64,000 nucleotides of DNA from Deinococcus soli (ex Cha et al. 2016). GTDB lineage: Bacteria > Deinococcota > Deinococci > Deinococcales > Deinococcaceae. Shown piece by piece: positions 46,261 to 56,470 of this stretch. The stretch is from NCBI RefSeq assembly GCF_001007995.1, contig NZ_CP011389.1, positions 1,764,001 through 1,828,000 of the forward strand, given 5' to 3'. The notes beneath the pieces were generated by a model that saw nothing but the letters and a program-made list of their open reading frames with translations, did not search any database and was not told the origin of the DNA. The translations under genes and the position numbers were made by a program. The first letter of the stretch is position 1; each line of letters starts with the position of its first letter.

Positions 46261-46791
46261 TCAGGCGCGGCGGGTCAGGGTGCGGAACGTGAGGTCAAAG
46301 GGGTTCGCGTCGTCCGCCGCGCGCGTCGTCTCCCGCGTGACGACCCACCCGTCCCCCAGGTCCGGCATGACCGTATCCCCATCCAGCTGCGCGTGAATCA
46401 ACGTGAGTTCCACCCGCGTCAGCTGCGGCAGATACAGGGCGTAGATCTCGGCCCCGCCGATGATCGCCACTTCCGGCACGTCCCCGGCCAGCGCCAGCGC
46501 CTCCTGCGGGGAATGCGCCACCTGCGCGCCCGGCGCGCTGAACGCCGCATTCCGGGTCAGGACGATATTCGCCCGGCCCGGCAGTGGCCGACCACCCAGC
46601 GAATCCCACACCTTGCGGCCCATGACGTTCGGCTTCCCGCGACTGTGCGACCGGAAGTGCGCCAGATCCGCCGGGAGGTGCCACGGCATCCCCCCATCCC
46701 GCCCAATCACGCCGTTCTCCGTGACTGCCACGATACCGACCAGTTCAGGCCCCACCCGTTCAGCCTCGCCCAGTTCAGGGGGCCGGGACAT
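46261..46791 (-). CDS. folA: Dihydrofolate reductase
   Basis: 176 residues. [29 protein letters not shown] carries the catalytic Asp-equivalent region and the Met20-like loop; [20 protein letters not shown] and [15 protein letters not shown] are conserved. It regenerates tetrahydrofolate after thymidylate synthase. The N-terminus is slightly long; GTG 46755 would remove 12 residues. Last gene of thyA-HIT-deaminase-folA, overlapping the deaminase by 17 bp. Confidence 0.94.
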   Translation of the reverse strand: MSRPPELGEAERVGPELVGIVAVTENGVIGRDGGMPWHLPADLAHFRSHSRGKPNVMGRKVWDSLGGRPLPGRANIVLTRNAAFSAPGAQVAHSPQEALALAGDVPEVAIIGGAEIYALYLPQLTRVELTLIHAQLDGDTVMPDLGDGWVVTRETTRAADDANPFDLTFRTLTRRA

Positions 46792-47209
46792 GCCGCACCT
46801 CGATCCCCGCGTCCCGCAGGATCTGCTCCCCGCTCGGCAGGCCCGACTCCACCCGGTTCGTCTCCCGGTACGCCGTCTCGAAGATCACGCGCCCCACCCG
46901 CCGTGAATTCACGATCAGGCGCGCACACGCCGCGCACGGCTCGTGCGTCACGTACAGCGTGTGGCCCTCACCGTTCCAGTTCGCGGCCAGCAGGGCGTTC
47001 ACCTCCGCGTGAATGAACCCACTGTGCCCCTGCGACAGGCTCTCGCGTTCATTCGGTTCACCCGCCGCGCGCCCGTTGTACCCCACGCCCACCACCCGGT
47101 GGTGCCGGTCCAGGATGCACGCCCCCACCCGCACCTTGCTGTCCGCGCTGCGCGTCGCCCACAGCCGGGCAGTGGCCAAGCCCAGCTCATCGAAGGTCGG
47201 ACGGGTCAT
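46775..47209 (-). CDS. dCMP/cytidine deaminase-family protein
   Basis: 144 residues. Zinc and catalytic motifs HAEVNALLAA (His, Glu) and THEPCAACARLI (two Cys). The layout matches the ComEB/dCMP deaminase class. In an operon with thyA and folA, conversion of dCMP to dUMP for thymidylate synthase is the natural role. It overlaps the HIT gene by an ATGA junction. Confidence 0.9.
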   Translation of the reverse strand: MTRPTFDELGLATARLWATRSADSKVRVGACILDRHHRVVGVGYNGRAAGEPNERESLSQGHSGFIHAEVNALLAANWNGEGHTLYVTHEPCAACARLIVNSRRVGRVIFETAYRETNRVESGLPSGEQILRDAGIEVRHVPAP

Positions 47210-47628
47210 GCGGGCTCCAGGGCGCGGCGCAGCCCCGCAGCCACCTCGTCCAGTTCCGCGCGGGTGGGGGACAGGGCGTCCACAGCGACACTCACGCCGT
47301 CCTCCGCATGCCGGGGGAAGACGTGCAGGTGCGCGTGAAACACGTCCTGCCCGGCTGCCGCGCCGTTCGCCATCCAGAGGTTGAATCCCTCACCCCGCAC
47401 CTCGCTGCTCTGGATGGCCCGCGCGACCTCCTGCGCCAGTGCGGTCATGGCGGCGGCCTCCTCGGGGGTCAGGTCGGTGAAGGTCACCGCGTGCCGCCGG
47501 GGCACGACCAGCGTGTGCCCACGCGTGAACGCCCCGATGTCCAGAAACGCGACGGCCAGTTCGTTCCCTGCAACCATGCTGGCGGGCGCGTCCCCCGCCA
47601 CGATCTGGCAGAAGATGCAGCCGCTCAC
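47206..47628 (-). CDS. HIT-family nucleotide hydrolase
   Basis: 140 residues. [15 protein letters not shown]-terminus and the histidine triad [13 protein letters not shown]. Related bacterial HinT proteins hydrolyse nucleoside phosphoramidates or dinucleotide polyphosphates. The GTG start overlaps the thyA stop and its own stop overlaps the deaminase start, so all four genes of the operon are coupled. Confidence 0.9.
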   Translation of the reverse strand: MSGCIFCQIVAGDAPASMVAGNELAVAFLDIGAFTRGHTLVVPRRHAVTFTDLTPEEAAAMTALAQEVARAIQSSEVRGEGFNLWMANGAAAGQDVFHAHLHVFPRHAEDGVSVAVDALSPTRAELDEVAAGLRRALEPA

Positions 47629-48419
47629 ACGGCCACCGGGGCCCTGATTCCGGGGTGCGGGTCGTAGCCTTCCAGGCGGAAATCCTCGTACCTGAACTCG
47701 AAGATGTCCTTGACGTCAGGGTTGAGGTGCATGACCGGCAGTGAACGCGGCTCCCGCGCCAGTTGCCGTTCCACCTGCTCCATGTGGTTGCTGTACAGGT
47801 GCACGTCCCCGCCCGTCCAGATGAACTCACCGGGTTCCAGCCCGCACACCTGCGCGACCATCAGGGTCAGCAGGGCGTAGGACGCGATGTTGAACGGGAC
47901 GCCTAGAAACAGGTCGGCCGAGCGCTGGTACAGCTGGCAGCTGAGGCGACCGTCCGCGACGTAGAACTGGAACATCGCGTGGCAGGGCGGCAGGGCCATG
48001 TCGTCAATCTGCGCGACGTTCCAGGCGTTGACGATCAGGCGGCGGCTGTCCGGCGTGCGTTTGATCTGCTCGATGACCTGCGTGATCTGGTCGATGCTCC
48101 CGCCGTCGGGGGTGGGCCAGCTGCGCCACTGTACGCCGTACACGGGGCCAAGCTCGCCGTCCGGGGCGGCCCATTCGTCCCAGATGCTCACGCCGCGTTC
48201 CTGAAGCCAGCGGACGTTGCTCTCTCCGCGCAGGAACCACAGGAGCTCGTAGATCACGCTTTTCAGGTGGACTTTCTTGGTGGTGACCAGTGGGAAGCCG
48301 TCCCGGAGGTCGAAGCGCAGCTGCGCGCCGAATACCGAGCGGGTGCCGGTGCCGGTCCGGTCGGTCTTGTCGGTGCCGTGCTCCAGCACGTGGCGCATCA
48401 GGTCGAGGTACTGCTTCAT
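47625..48419 (-). CDS. thyA: Thymidylate synthase
   Basis: 264 residues, the same length as E. coli Thy[29 protein letters not shown], the catalytic Cys in [12 protein letters not shown], and [19 protein letters not shown]. It makes dTMP from dUMP with methylene-tetrahydrofolate. ATG 48419 is chosen; the in-frame TTG just before it is not needed. First gene of the folate/dTMP operon. Confidence 0.95.
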   Translation of the reverse strand: MKQYLDLMRHVLEHGTDKTDRTGTGTRSVFGAQLRFDLRDGFPLVTTKKVHLKSVIYELLWFLRGESNVRWLQERGVSIWDEWAAPDGELGPVYGVQWRSWPTPDGGSIDQITQVIEQIKRTPDSRRLIVNAWNVAQIDDMALPPCHAMFQFYVADGRLSCQLYQRSADLFLGVPFNIASYALLTLMVAQVCGLEPGEFIWTGGDVHLYSNHMEQVERQLAREPRSLPVMHLNPDVKDIFEFRYEDFRLEGYDPHPGIRAPVAV

Positions 48420-48441
48420 CAACAGCAGTGTAGAACGCCTG

Positions 48442-48477
48442 GGGCGGCACCCTCTCGCATCCGAGAAAGTGCCGCCC
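48442..48477 (-). terminator. Long hairpin after the small membrane gene
   Basis: GGGCGGCAC (48442-48450) pairs with GTGCCGCCC (48469-48477), and inside it TCTCG (48453-48457) pairs with CGAGA (48462-48466). It lies 12 bases after the stop of the minus-strand gene at 48490. Confidence 0.75.
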
Positions 48478-48489
48478 TGAACGGAAAAA

Positions 48490-48690
48490 TTACAGTTTCA
48501 GAAGGTAGGTCAGCAGCGCAGTGAATGCCGCGAGAGCGGTGAGCTGACGTGCCGAACCGGAGAGGAACGCGAAGACCTGAGCGAAGGGGAGTTTCACGCC
48601 GAGTGCGTGCAGCAACAGCATGAAGGCGAGCAGGCCGAAGAGGGCCAGGGAAGAGGAGTCGGTCATGGGTACGTGTATCTCCATGCCCAT
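48490..48690 (-). CDS. Small two-helix membrane protein
   Basis: Up to 66 residues with two membrane helices ([20 protein letters not shown] and [18 protein letters not shown]). The start could be ATG 48690 or ATG 48666 (MTDSSSLAL, 58 residues); neither has a convincing ribosome site. Followed by a strong hairpin terminator. Function unknown. Confidence 0.68.
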   Translation of the reverse strand: MGMEIHVPMTDSSSLALFGLLAFMLLLHALGVKLPFAQVFAFLSGSARQLTALAAFTALLTYLLKL

Positions 48691-48710
48691 TCAATCGGCG
48701 CAGGCAGGCT

Positions 48711-48828
48711 TAGATTGCGTGGGCAATAGCGAGGAAATGCGCTCCCGTCGGAAGGAGTGCAGATCACAGAAACGTTGTTGTGGACGTTGTCGACGGCTGA
48801 CTTTCAGAGGTGGCCGTCTTCTTCTTTT
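48711..48828 (+). ncRNA. Putative small RNA with own promoter and terminator
   Basis: A TAGATT -10 box at 48711-48716 and, about 110 bases on, a GACGGC (48792-48797)/GCCGTC (48813-48818) hairpin followed by TTCTTCTTTT. The interval contains a 43-codon Cys/Arg-rich reading frame that looks non-coding. No gene on either strand explains a plus-strand terminator here. The whole stretch 48691-48938 has no convincing protein gene. Confidence 0.32.
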
Positions 48829-48894
48829 CGGAATGTCTTGCGCCCTTGATGCGCAGAGTGAGGCGTAGTGCCCGCGCCTGAACAAAGTATAGAA

Positions 48895-48922
48895 CGGCAC
48901 TCCCTTTCAGCCAGGAGTGCCG
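48895..48922 (-). terminator. Terminator of the secreted 155-residue protein gene
   Basis: CGGCACTCC (48895-48903) pairs with GGAGTGCCG (48914-48922), 17 bases after the stop on the minus strand. Confidence 0.7.
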
Positions 48923-48938
48923 CTGCGCGTTGCTGGGG

Positions 48939-49406
48939 TTACTTTTTCTGGAGGACGTCGATGGCGTAGTAGCAGGGGTCGTTGTCGCAGGCGGCCATGG
49001 CGACCTCGATGGTGTAGTCGGCGGTTTTGGTGACTTTCACGGTGACGGCGGGGACATCGTCGTCTTCCTCGTCGGTGGCGACGAGGTTGCCTTTGGCGTC
49101 GTAGACGTTGATGTCGAGGTCGCTGCAGTCGTCGTCGCATACGCCGTAGATGAGGTATTCGCGGCCGGCGGTGAGGGTGTAGACGAGTTCGCTGTCGGTG
49201 TCGCCTTCGTCGAGGGCGTTGACGTCGAGCATGTCGGCGTTGACGGTCTTGTAGCCCTTGCCGAGGTAGTAGGTGGTGCTCTGTTTCAGCTGGGACTGGA
49301 TGGCCTTCTTGGCGGCGGCGATGGCGGCGCTGTCGCTCTGGGCGTGGGCGGTGGGGGTGACGGGCAGGGTGAGGAGCAGGGTGGCGAGGATGACGCGGGG
49401 ATTCAT
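48939..49406 (-). CDS. Secreted acidic PPC-like protein
   Basis: 155 residues. Signal peptide 1-22 (MNPRVILATLLLTLPVTPTAHA), a short helix, then a beta-sandwich of the pre-peptidase C-terminal type: REYLIYGVCDDDCSDLDINVYD and DYTIEVAMAACDNDPCYYAID. Two acidic Cys pairs (CDDDC, CDNDPC) could bind calcium or form disulfides. AAGGAGA lies before the ATG. Probably envelope or extracellular; function unknown. Confidence 0.75.
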   Translation of the reverse strand: MNPRVILATLLLTLPVTPTAHAQSDSAAIAAAKKAIQSQLKQSTTYYLGKGYKTVNADMLDVNALDEGDTDSELVYTLTAGREYLIYGVCDDDCSDLDINVYDAKGNLVATDEEDDDVPAVTVKVTKTADYTIEVAMAACDNDPCYYAIDVLQKK

Positions 49407-49592
49407 AGGGTCTCCTTGGGTGCAGCTGGGCGGTGTTCCGGCCCGTGGCTGTCCGGCCTGTGTCCGGCTGGAGTGTGCCCGGTGGGTGTGTGGCCGGGCG
49501 GGTCCAGTCAGGGTAGCTGGCCTGACGGTCAGCTGTTGCCTCAGGTGAGCGGCGCCCCGGACTGGGGGTGCGCCGGGGCGGGGGCGGCGCGG

Positions 49593-49598
49593 TAGGCT
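49593..49598 (+). promoter_or_regulatory. -10 box of leaderless promoter, GGDEF gene
   Basis: TAGGCT ends five bases before ATG 49604. Confidence 0.5.
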
Positions 49599-49603
49599 GG
49601 TTC

Positions 49604-50701
49604 ATGTCGCCGTCCTCGCACCGCGCTGGCGGGCCGTCCACGTGGCGGCCCCCGGAGGAACTGCGGCGGACGCTGTACCTCCTGGCGATTGCGTTGGGGC
49701 TGGTGGTGGTCCTGATCCTGAACATCCTGGCCCTGCGTGCGGGGGGCATGAACCTGTACGTGCAGGTGGTGCTGCCGGTCACGATGATCCCGGCGCTGTT
49801 CAGTCTGGGCTGGTTGCTGCGGGGCGGGCCGCTGGACGTGCCGGAGCGGCTGATGTTCTTCACGGTGAATGTGCAGGTGTTGTCACAGGCGCTGCTGGAG
49901 GAACTGCGGCGGGTCAAGCCGGGGGGTGAGACGGACCTGCTGTACTGGTCCGTGGTGGTGAATGTCATGCTGGCGTATCTGATCTTCCCGAACCGCGTGG
50001 CAGCCGGGTACAGCGCAGCGCTGTTCGTGTTCAGTGCCGGGGTGCCGTGGCTGGGGGTGGCGCTGCGGGGTGGGGAGGTGTCGCCGGACCTGCCACGGCT
50101 TCAGCTGACGGTGGGGATCGTGCTGCTGTTCGTGCATGCACTGTCGTGGTACCGGGGGCAGTTCGAATCGCAACGCAGTGCTGTGCGGCTCATGGAGCAG
50201 CTGGCCTACACGGATCTGCTCACGAACCTGCCGAACCGGCGGGGCATGTACCCGGCGGTAGAGGCGCTGATCGCGTCGGGCGGCGCGGCGATGCTGCTGG
50301 ACCTGGATCACTTCAAGCGCGTGAACGACGAGTACGGGCATCAGGTGGGGGACGAGGTGCTGGCGTGGGCGGCGCGGGTGCTGGAGGCGCAGCTGCCGCC
50401 CGGCGGCCGGGTGGGGCGCTGGGGCGGCGAGGAGTTCCTGATGACCCTGCCAGGTCTGGACGGGCCGGGCGCGGCGGCGCGGGCGGAGGCGGTGTGCGCC
50501 GCGTTCCGCACGCAGGCGGTGGCGGGGGTGGGGGTGGTGACGATCAGTGCGGGGGTGACGCTGGCGCGCCCCGGGGATACGCTTCCGGCACTGGTGGCCC
50601 GCGCTGACGAGTACCTGTACGCCGCCAAGCACGCGGGGCGGGACGGGTGGCGGGGGCGGGTCGAGCGGACAGAGGCGCTCCCGGCGTTCCCGGACGTGTG
50701 A
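49604..50701 (+). CDS. Membrane diguanylate cyclase
   Basis: 365 residues. About six N-terminal membrane helices (from [20 protein letters not shown] to [14 protein letters not shown], roughly residues 25-185), then a GGDEF domain: [35 protein letters not shown] and the active motif GGEEF in [11 protein letters not shown]. The RxxD inhibitory site is not evident. It should make cyclic di-GMP in response to a signal sensed in the membrane. Leaderless ATG. Confidence 0.92.
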   Translation: MSPSSHRAGGPSTWRPPEELRRTLYLLAIALGLVVVLILNILALRAGGMNLYVQVVLPVTMIPALFSLGWLLRGGPLDVPERLMFFTVNVQVLSQALLEELRRVKPGGETDLLYWSVVVNVMLAYLIFPNRVAAGYSAALFVFSAGVPWLGVALRGGEVSPDLPRLQLTVGIVLLFVHALSWYRGQFESQRSAVRLMEQLAYTDLLTNLPNRRGMYPAVEALIASGGAAMLLDLDHFKRVNDEYGHQVGDEVLAWAARVLEAQLPPGGRVGRWGGEEFLMTLPGLDGPGAAARAEAVCAAFRTQAVAGVGVVTISAGVTLARPGDTLPALVARADEYLYAAKHAGRDGWRGRVERTEALPAFPDV

Positions 50702-50715
50702 CACCCGGCGGCGTT

Positions 50716-50721
50716 TAGACT
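50716..50721 (+). promoter_or_regulatory. -10 box of fumC
   Basis: TAGACT ends nine bases before ATG 50731, giving a very short leader. Confidence 0.5.
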
Positions 50722-50730
50722 TGCCGCTGT

Positions 50731-52125
<1,395 letters not shown>

Positions 52126-52142
52126 ACCCCGCACCGGCATGC

Positions 52143-52164
52143 AGAGGGGAGCGCCCAGCCGGGC
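52143..52164 (+). terminator. Terminator of fumC
   Basis: AGAGGGGAGCG (52143-52153) pairs, with two wobble pairs, with CGCTCCTCTTT from 52164 on; the stem is followed by a short T run. The remaining stretch to 52379 holds a CAGGTT-CCGTGT-AACCTG palindrome at 52314-52331 and no gene that I can support. Confidence 0.55.
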
Positions 52165-52379
52165 CGCTCCTCTTTGCTGTGCCGGGGGGTTGCGTGCCGG
52201 GGTGCGCCGCCGGGCAGCCGTCAGGAAGACGCAAGAGCGTGCCCCCTACGCTGGGCGTGACCTGGGTGGGCCTTCAGGCCGGCGTCAGGTGCCGTTGTTA
52301 CGCTGGGCAATCACAGGTTCCGTGTAACCTGAATGTCCGCCCTGCCCCCCGACCCTGACCCCGGAGTTCCCCTGATCCC

Positions 52380-52790
52380 ATGCGCCGCTTCCTGACTGCC
52401 CTGCTGACCCTCCTGACCCTGTCCACCCCTGCGGCGGCCCTGCAACTGATCGTGTGGGACCGCGACCTGTCCACCAAACTGGGGGACGGCGAGAGCAGCG
52501 GCGGCAAGGTCACGGTGCGGCTGGCCGGGGATTACAGCGGCCCCGTGGTGGTCCTGTTCGCCCAGAGTGACGAGGAACGCGCCCGTAATGCCTTCCCCGG
52601 CCTGAAGAGCCGCTACGCGGGCAGTCTCGTGAACGGGCAGCTGAACATCCTGGCCGAGGACCGCGGCGCGGCGCAGTCCATCACGAAGTTCCTCGGCGCG
52701 TACAGGGTCACGGCGACCGTGCAGGTCGCCTCGGCGGCCCTGAGCCTGCCGGGCCTGCGCAAGGCGACCCCCCCGGCGCAGAACCGCTGA
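52380..52790 (+). CDS. Small secreted hypothetical protein
   Basis: 136 residues. Signal peptide 1-20 (MRRFLTALLTLLTLSTPAAA), then a compact mixed alpha/beta domain (LQLIVWDRDLSTKLGDGESSGG, VTVRLAGDYSGPVVVLFAQSDEE) with no recognised family and a basic tail. A palindrome 50-65 bp upstream may be regulatory. It precedes the two-component genes but is separated from them by 129 bp with its own signals. Confidence 0.7.
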   Translation: MRRFLTALLTLLTLSTPAAALQLIVWDRDLSTKLGDGESSGGKVTVRLAGDYSGPVVVLFAQSDEERARNAFPGLKSRYAGSLVNGQLNILAEDRGAAQSITKFLGAYRVTATVQVASAALSLPGLRKATPPAQNR

Positions 52791-52866
52791 CCGGCACCTG
52801 ACGGAAGCTGTACGTGGGCCTCAGATATCGCGCAGATTTTATCAAGGTGCCCACGCGGGCGCGGCG

Positions 52867-52872
52867 GTAGGA
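52867..52872 (+). promoter_or_regulatory. Probable -10 box of the two-component operon
   Basis: TAGGAT, about 48 bases before the response-regulator ATG. The leader carries the AAGGAG ribosome site. Confidence 0.35.
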
Positions 52873-52919
52873 TCACGTCAACCGTGGCCACTCCCAGTGG
52901 TCGCCCTTCAAGGAGAAGC

Positions 52920-53579
52920 ATGCTGGCTCAGATCCTCGTTGTCGAAGACGATCCACACCTCGGCCCACTGCTCAAGGAATACCTGTCGGCCGACTATCAG
53001 GTGCATCACGCCGCGACCCTGCGCGACGCGCAGGCGTGGCTGGGCACCCACACCGCGCAGCTCATCCTGCTCGACCTGAACCTCCCGGACGGGGACGGCC
53101 TGGATCTGGTGCAGGCGCTGCGGCAGTACTCCTCGACGCCCGTGCTGGTCCTCTCGGCGCGCAGCGGCGTGCAGGAGCGCGTGGCGGGCCTGAACGCCGG
53201 GGCGGACGACTACCTGACCAAACCGTTCGCGATGCCGGAACTCGACGCGCGCATCTCGGCGCTGCTGCGCCGCACGGCTGCCGGGACCGGCGTGAACCTG
53301 GGCAACACCAGCCTGTCCACCAGCAGCCTGCTGCTGACCGTGAACGACAAGAACATCAACCTCACCGAGCACGAGGCCCGCATCCTGGAACTCATGATGC
53401 GCACGCCCGAGCGGGTGTTCTCGCGGGCGGACATCGAGTCGCACCTGTACGGCTGGGAAACCCCGAACAGCAACAGCGTCGAGGTCCGGATCTCGCAGTT
53501 GCGCAAGAAGCTGGAGCAGGCGGGCAGTGACCTGCGCATCCGCACGATCCGCAACGTCGGGTACGTGCTGCAGGCCTGA
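52920..53579 (+). CDS. OmpR-family response regulator
   Basis: 219 residues. Receiver domain (1-115): [10 protein letters not shown] acidic pocket, phospho-acceptor Asp in [13 protein letters not shown], and the Lys of DDYLTKPF. Winged-helix DNA-binding domain (about 128-218) with [22 protein letters not shown] and [11 protein letters not shown]. The ATG at 52920 has AAGGAG five bases upstream. TGATG overlap with the kinase gene. Confidence 0.94.
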   Translation: MLAQILVVEDDPHLGPLLKEYLSADYQVHHAATLRDAQAWLGTHTAQLILLDLNLPDGDGLDLVQALRQYSSTPVLVLSARSGVQERVAGLNAGADDYLTKPFAMPELDARISALLRRTAAGTGVNLGNTSLSTSSLLLTVNDKNINLTEHEARILELMMRTPERVFSRADIESHLYGWETPNSNSVEVRISQLRKKLEQAGSDLRIRTIRNVGYVLQA

Positions 53580-55021
53580 TGACCCCTGAGGCGCGGCCCG
53601 TCACGACCCCGGCCGGGGCGCGGCGGGCCGCGCTGCTCACGCCCGGCGCGGGCCTGTACTCGGCGCGGGTGGCGTGGCGGCACAGCCTGCGCTTCCGGCT
53701 GGCGCTGACCTACAGCGCCCTGAGCGCCGCGCTGCTGATGCTGATCACGCTGGGCGTCGTGTCGCTGCTGCTGTCGCGCATGGAGCAGCAGTTCGTGGAC
53801 CGCCTGAACGACCGCGCCGACACGCTGGCCGAGGCCTTCACGAACCTGGGCGGCGGCTTCGGGCAGTCGGCGACGGGTCCCAGTGCGTACACGCTCGTGG
53901 TGGACCCGGACGGCCAGGTCATTGCGGCCAGTCCGGCCCTGCGGGAGTTCCAGAACTCCCCGTACCCGTTCGGGACGCTGTCGCGCGTGCCGGTGCAGGG
54001 CACGACGGTACGCGCCGTGAAACGCAAGGCGGGGGATTTCGGCACGCTGTGGGTGGGCCTGCCCGAGGACGACCTGATCGCCGCGCGGCAGAGTGCCCTG
54101 AGTGCGCTGCTGCTGGCACTGGTCACCGCGCCGCTGATCCTGCTGCTGACCGGCTGGTGGGTGGGGCGCCGCGCCCTGGCGGGCCTGGAGAACGCTGCGA
54201 ATCTGGCGGACCGGCTGGACCCGGCGGTCAGCCTCGCCCCGCTGCCCCTCCCGGCCCGCGAGGACGAGGTGCAGCGCCTGCTCGTGGCGATCAACAGTCT
54301 GCTGGGCCGCATCGAGGCGCAGCAGGCGCGTGAGAAGCAGCTGCTGGGCCAGATCGTGCATGAACTGGGCGCGCCCCTGACCGTCCTGAAGGCCAGCCTG
54401 AGCCGCGCCGAGGCCCGCCTGGCCGATCCGGAGGTGGCCCGCGCGGCGCTGGTCGCGGACGAACTGACCTTCACCACGCAGGACCTGATGCAGCTCGCGC
54501 GTGGGCAGCTGGAACTGAAGCTGGCGTGGCATTACATCCCGGCGGGGACGCTGCGCGACCGGCTGGACCGCCTGGTGCCGGGCACGACCTTCACCGGTGA
54601 CTGGGGTACCGGGATCCTGTGCGACCCGGACCGGCTGACGCAGGCGCTGCGCAACCTCCTGGCGAACGGGCGGCGGCATGCGGGCGCCGACGGCACCGTC
54701 ACGCTGGACCTGCGCGAGACGCCGGAGCAGCTGTGTTTCCGGGTGCGGGACTCCGGCCCCGGCCTGCCGCCGGAGCTGGGCGAGCAGATCTTCGAGCCGT
54801 TCGTGAGCGGCGCGGGCAGCAGCGGCCTGGGTCTGAGCGTGGCGCGGCAGATCGCGCGGATGCACGGCGGGGACCTGAGCGGCACGAACCACCCGGACGG
54901 CGGGGCGCTGTTCACCCTGACGCTGCCCGGCGCGGCGCTGGGTGACGACGGGGACGATCTGGACGACGCGGACGTGCTGGACGAACCGCCCCTCACCCCG
55001 GTCGGGGGCACGGGCATCTGA
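53579..55021 (+). CDS. Sensor histidine kinase
   Basis: 480 residues. Two membrane helices (about 40-65 and 170-192) flank a periplasmic sensor of about 100 residues. A HAMP-like region follows, then the H-box [17 protein letters not shown], where GA replaces the usual RT. The ATPase part has [12 protein letters not shown] (N box, with Gly where Ala is typical), VRDSGPGLP (G1) and [11 protein letters not shown] (G2). It phosphorylates the regulator encoded just upstream. The signal is unknown. Confidence 0.92.
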   Translation: MTPEARPVTTPAGARRAALLTPGAGLYSARVAWRHSLRFRLALTYSALSAALLMLITLGVVSLLLSRMEQQFVDRLNDRADTLAEAFTNLGGGFGQSATGPSAYTLVVDPDGQVIAASPALREFQNSPYPFGTLSRVPVQGTTVRAVKRKAGDFGTLWVGLPEDDLIAARQSALSALLLALVTAPLILLLTGWWVGRRALAGLENAANLADRLDPAVSLAPLPLPAREDEVQRLLVAINSLLGRIEAQQAREKQLLGQIVHELGAPLTVLKASLSRAEARLADPEVARAALVADELTFTTQDLMQLARGQLELKLAWHYIPAGTLRDRLDRLVPGTTFTGDWGTGILCDPDRLTQALRNLLANGRRHAGADGTVTLDLRETPEQLCFRVRDSGPGLPPELGEQIFEPFVSGAGSSGLGLSVARQIARMHGGDLSGTNHPDGGALFTLTLPGAALGDDGDDLDDADVLDEPPLTPVGGTGI

Positions 55022-55046
55022 GACAGGCAAGGACGGGCCGGTTCCC

Positions 55047-55052
55047 TATGCT
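55047..55052 (+). promoter_or_regulatory. -10 box of leaderless promoter, dprA
   Basis: TATGCT ends six bases before the GTG at 55059. Confidence 0.5.
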
Positions 55053-55058
55053 GACCGG

Positions 55059-56156
55059 GTGACCAGCCCGCTGTTCGACTCGCCGGCCCCCGTCCCCCCC
55101 GACGAGCGGCGCGCCCTGCTGGCCCTGCGCTTCTGTGCCCAGCTTGGTCCCCGCCGCATCGAGGCCCTCCGGGGGCACTTCGGGTCGGCGGTGGCCGCGT
55201 GGCAGGCCCCGCTGCGGGAGCTGCGCGAGGTGCCGGGCCTGGACGCCCGCGCCGCGCAGGCCGTCGGGGCCCCGGAGGCCCTGATCCGCGCCGATCAGGA
55301 ACTCGCCCGGGTGGCGCAGGAGGACGTGACGCTGCTGCTGCGCGGCCTGCCCGGGTACCCGGCGGCGCTGGACGCGCTGGGCGACCCGCCGCCCGCCCTG
55401 TGGGTGCGCGGCCCGCTGCCGGATCTGCCGACCGTGCCGCGCGCCATCGGGATCGTGGGGACCCGCGCGGCCAGCCCGCACGCGCAGGCGTTTACGCGGA
55501 TGCTCGCCGCGGACCTCGCGCGGGCCGGGGTGATCGTCGTGAGCGGACTGGCGCGTGGCATCGACACCGCCGCGCACGGGGCGGCGGTCGAGGCGGGCGG
55601 GGTCAGCATCGGCGTGCTGGGCAGCGCCGTGAACCGCGTGTACCCCAGCGAGAACACCCGGCTGGCCGCGCAGCTCACGCTGGTCAGCGAGTACCCGCTG
55701 GACACCGGCCCCGCGCAGCACCACTTCCCGACCCGCAACCGCCTGATCGCCGCGCTGAGTGCCGGGACGGTCGTCGTGGAAGGGGAACGCAAGTCCGGGT
55801 CGCTGATCACCGCCACGCACGCCCTGGAATGCGGCCGGACGGTGTTCGCCGTGCCGGGCCGCGCCGGGGACCCGCGCGCCGCCGGACCGCACGCCCTGAT
55901 CCGCGACGGCGCGGTGCTCACCGAGGGGGCCGCCGACCTCCTGACCGAACTGGGCTGGGGCAGCGTCCCGGACGCCCCACTGCCGGACCTGCCGCCCGAG
56001 CAGGCGCGGGTGCTAGCGGCCCTGACCGGACCGGTCACGCTGGACGACCTCGTGACGGCCACGGGCCTGCCACTGCCGGACGTGCAGACGGCGCTCGTCA
56101 TGCTGAACCTGCTGGGCATCGCCGAGGAGGTCGGGGGCCGCTGGGTGCGGCGCTGA
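55059..56156 (+). CDS. dprA: DNA processing protein DprA
   Basis: 365 residues. N-terminal SAM/HhH-like region ([21 protein letters not shown]), Rossmann core [62 protein letters not shown] and [22 protein letters not shown], then a C-terminal winged-helix ([21 protein letters not shown]). It loads RecA on incoming single strands in natural transformation. The leaderless GTG follows TATGCT by six bases. Confidence 0.95.
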   Translation: MTSPLFDSPAPVPPDERRALLALRFCAQLGPRRIEALRGHFGSAVAAWQAPLRELREVPGLDARAAQAVGAPEALIRADQELARVAQEDVTLLLRGLPGYPAALDALGDPPPALWVRGPLPDLPTVPRAIGIVGTRAASPHAQAFTRMLAADLARAGVIVVSGLARGIDTAAHGAAVEAGGVSIGVLGSAVNRVYPSENTRLAAQLTLVSEYPLDTGPAQHHFPTRNRLIAALSAGTVVVEGERKSGSLITATHALECGRTVFAVPGRAGDPRAAGPHALIRDGAVLTEGAADLLTELGWGSVPDAPLPDLPPEQARVLAALTGPVTLDDLVTATGLPLPDVQTALVMLNLLGIAEEVGGRWVRR

Positions 56157-56164
56157 CGGCGCGC

Positions 56165-56452
56165 CTAGGCGTGCTGCGGGCCGAAGTCCTTCTCGACCGT
56201 GACGCGCGGCTCACCGCTGATCGTCACGCCCTCCTGCGCGGGGTCGCTCAGCTGTGCCATCAGCAGCGCGAGACCCACCGCGAGCGTGCCCCCGTCTCCC
56301 GCCACGTCGTGCCCGGACGGGTCGAGGGTCAGGGTCCAGCCGCCGCCGGGCCAGCCCACGTGGGCGTGCAGCGGCTCGCCGCGTTGCAGGGCGGCCAGTT
56401 CCAGGTCGTCGATGCGGACGCGGACGCGTCCCGGCGTGAACCTCACCTTCAT
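56165..56452 (-). CDS. Hypothetical 95-residue protein
   Basis: 95 residues starting MKVRFTPGRVRVRIDDLELA. Beta-rich, ending TISGEPRVTVEKDFGPQHA, with a central GWPGGGWTLTLDPSGHDV. Not a family I recognise. Divergent from the epimerase gene with only 18 bp between start codons. It ends 8 bp from the convergent dprA. Confidence 0.7.
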   Translation of the reverse strand: MKVRFTPGRVRVRIDDLELAALQRGEPLHAHVGWPGGGWTLTLDPSGHDVAGDGGTLAVGLALLMAQLSDPAQEGVTISGEPRVTVEKDFGPQHA

Positions 56453-56470
56453 GGGTGACAGGATAGGCGC

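Noticed and set aside
48691..48900. 69-residue minus-strand open frame rich in Arg and Pro
   Set aside because: Its composition and codon use do not match real genes here, it has no ribosome site, and it runs through the terminator hairpin of the neighbouring gene.
52247..52361. TACGCT box followed by a GTG and a 34-codon frame
   Set aside because: The GTG lies only four bases after the box, too close for a leaderless start. The peptide has no hydrophobic or domain signal and the region looks like a regulatory gap.
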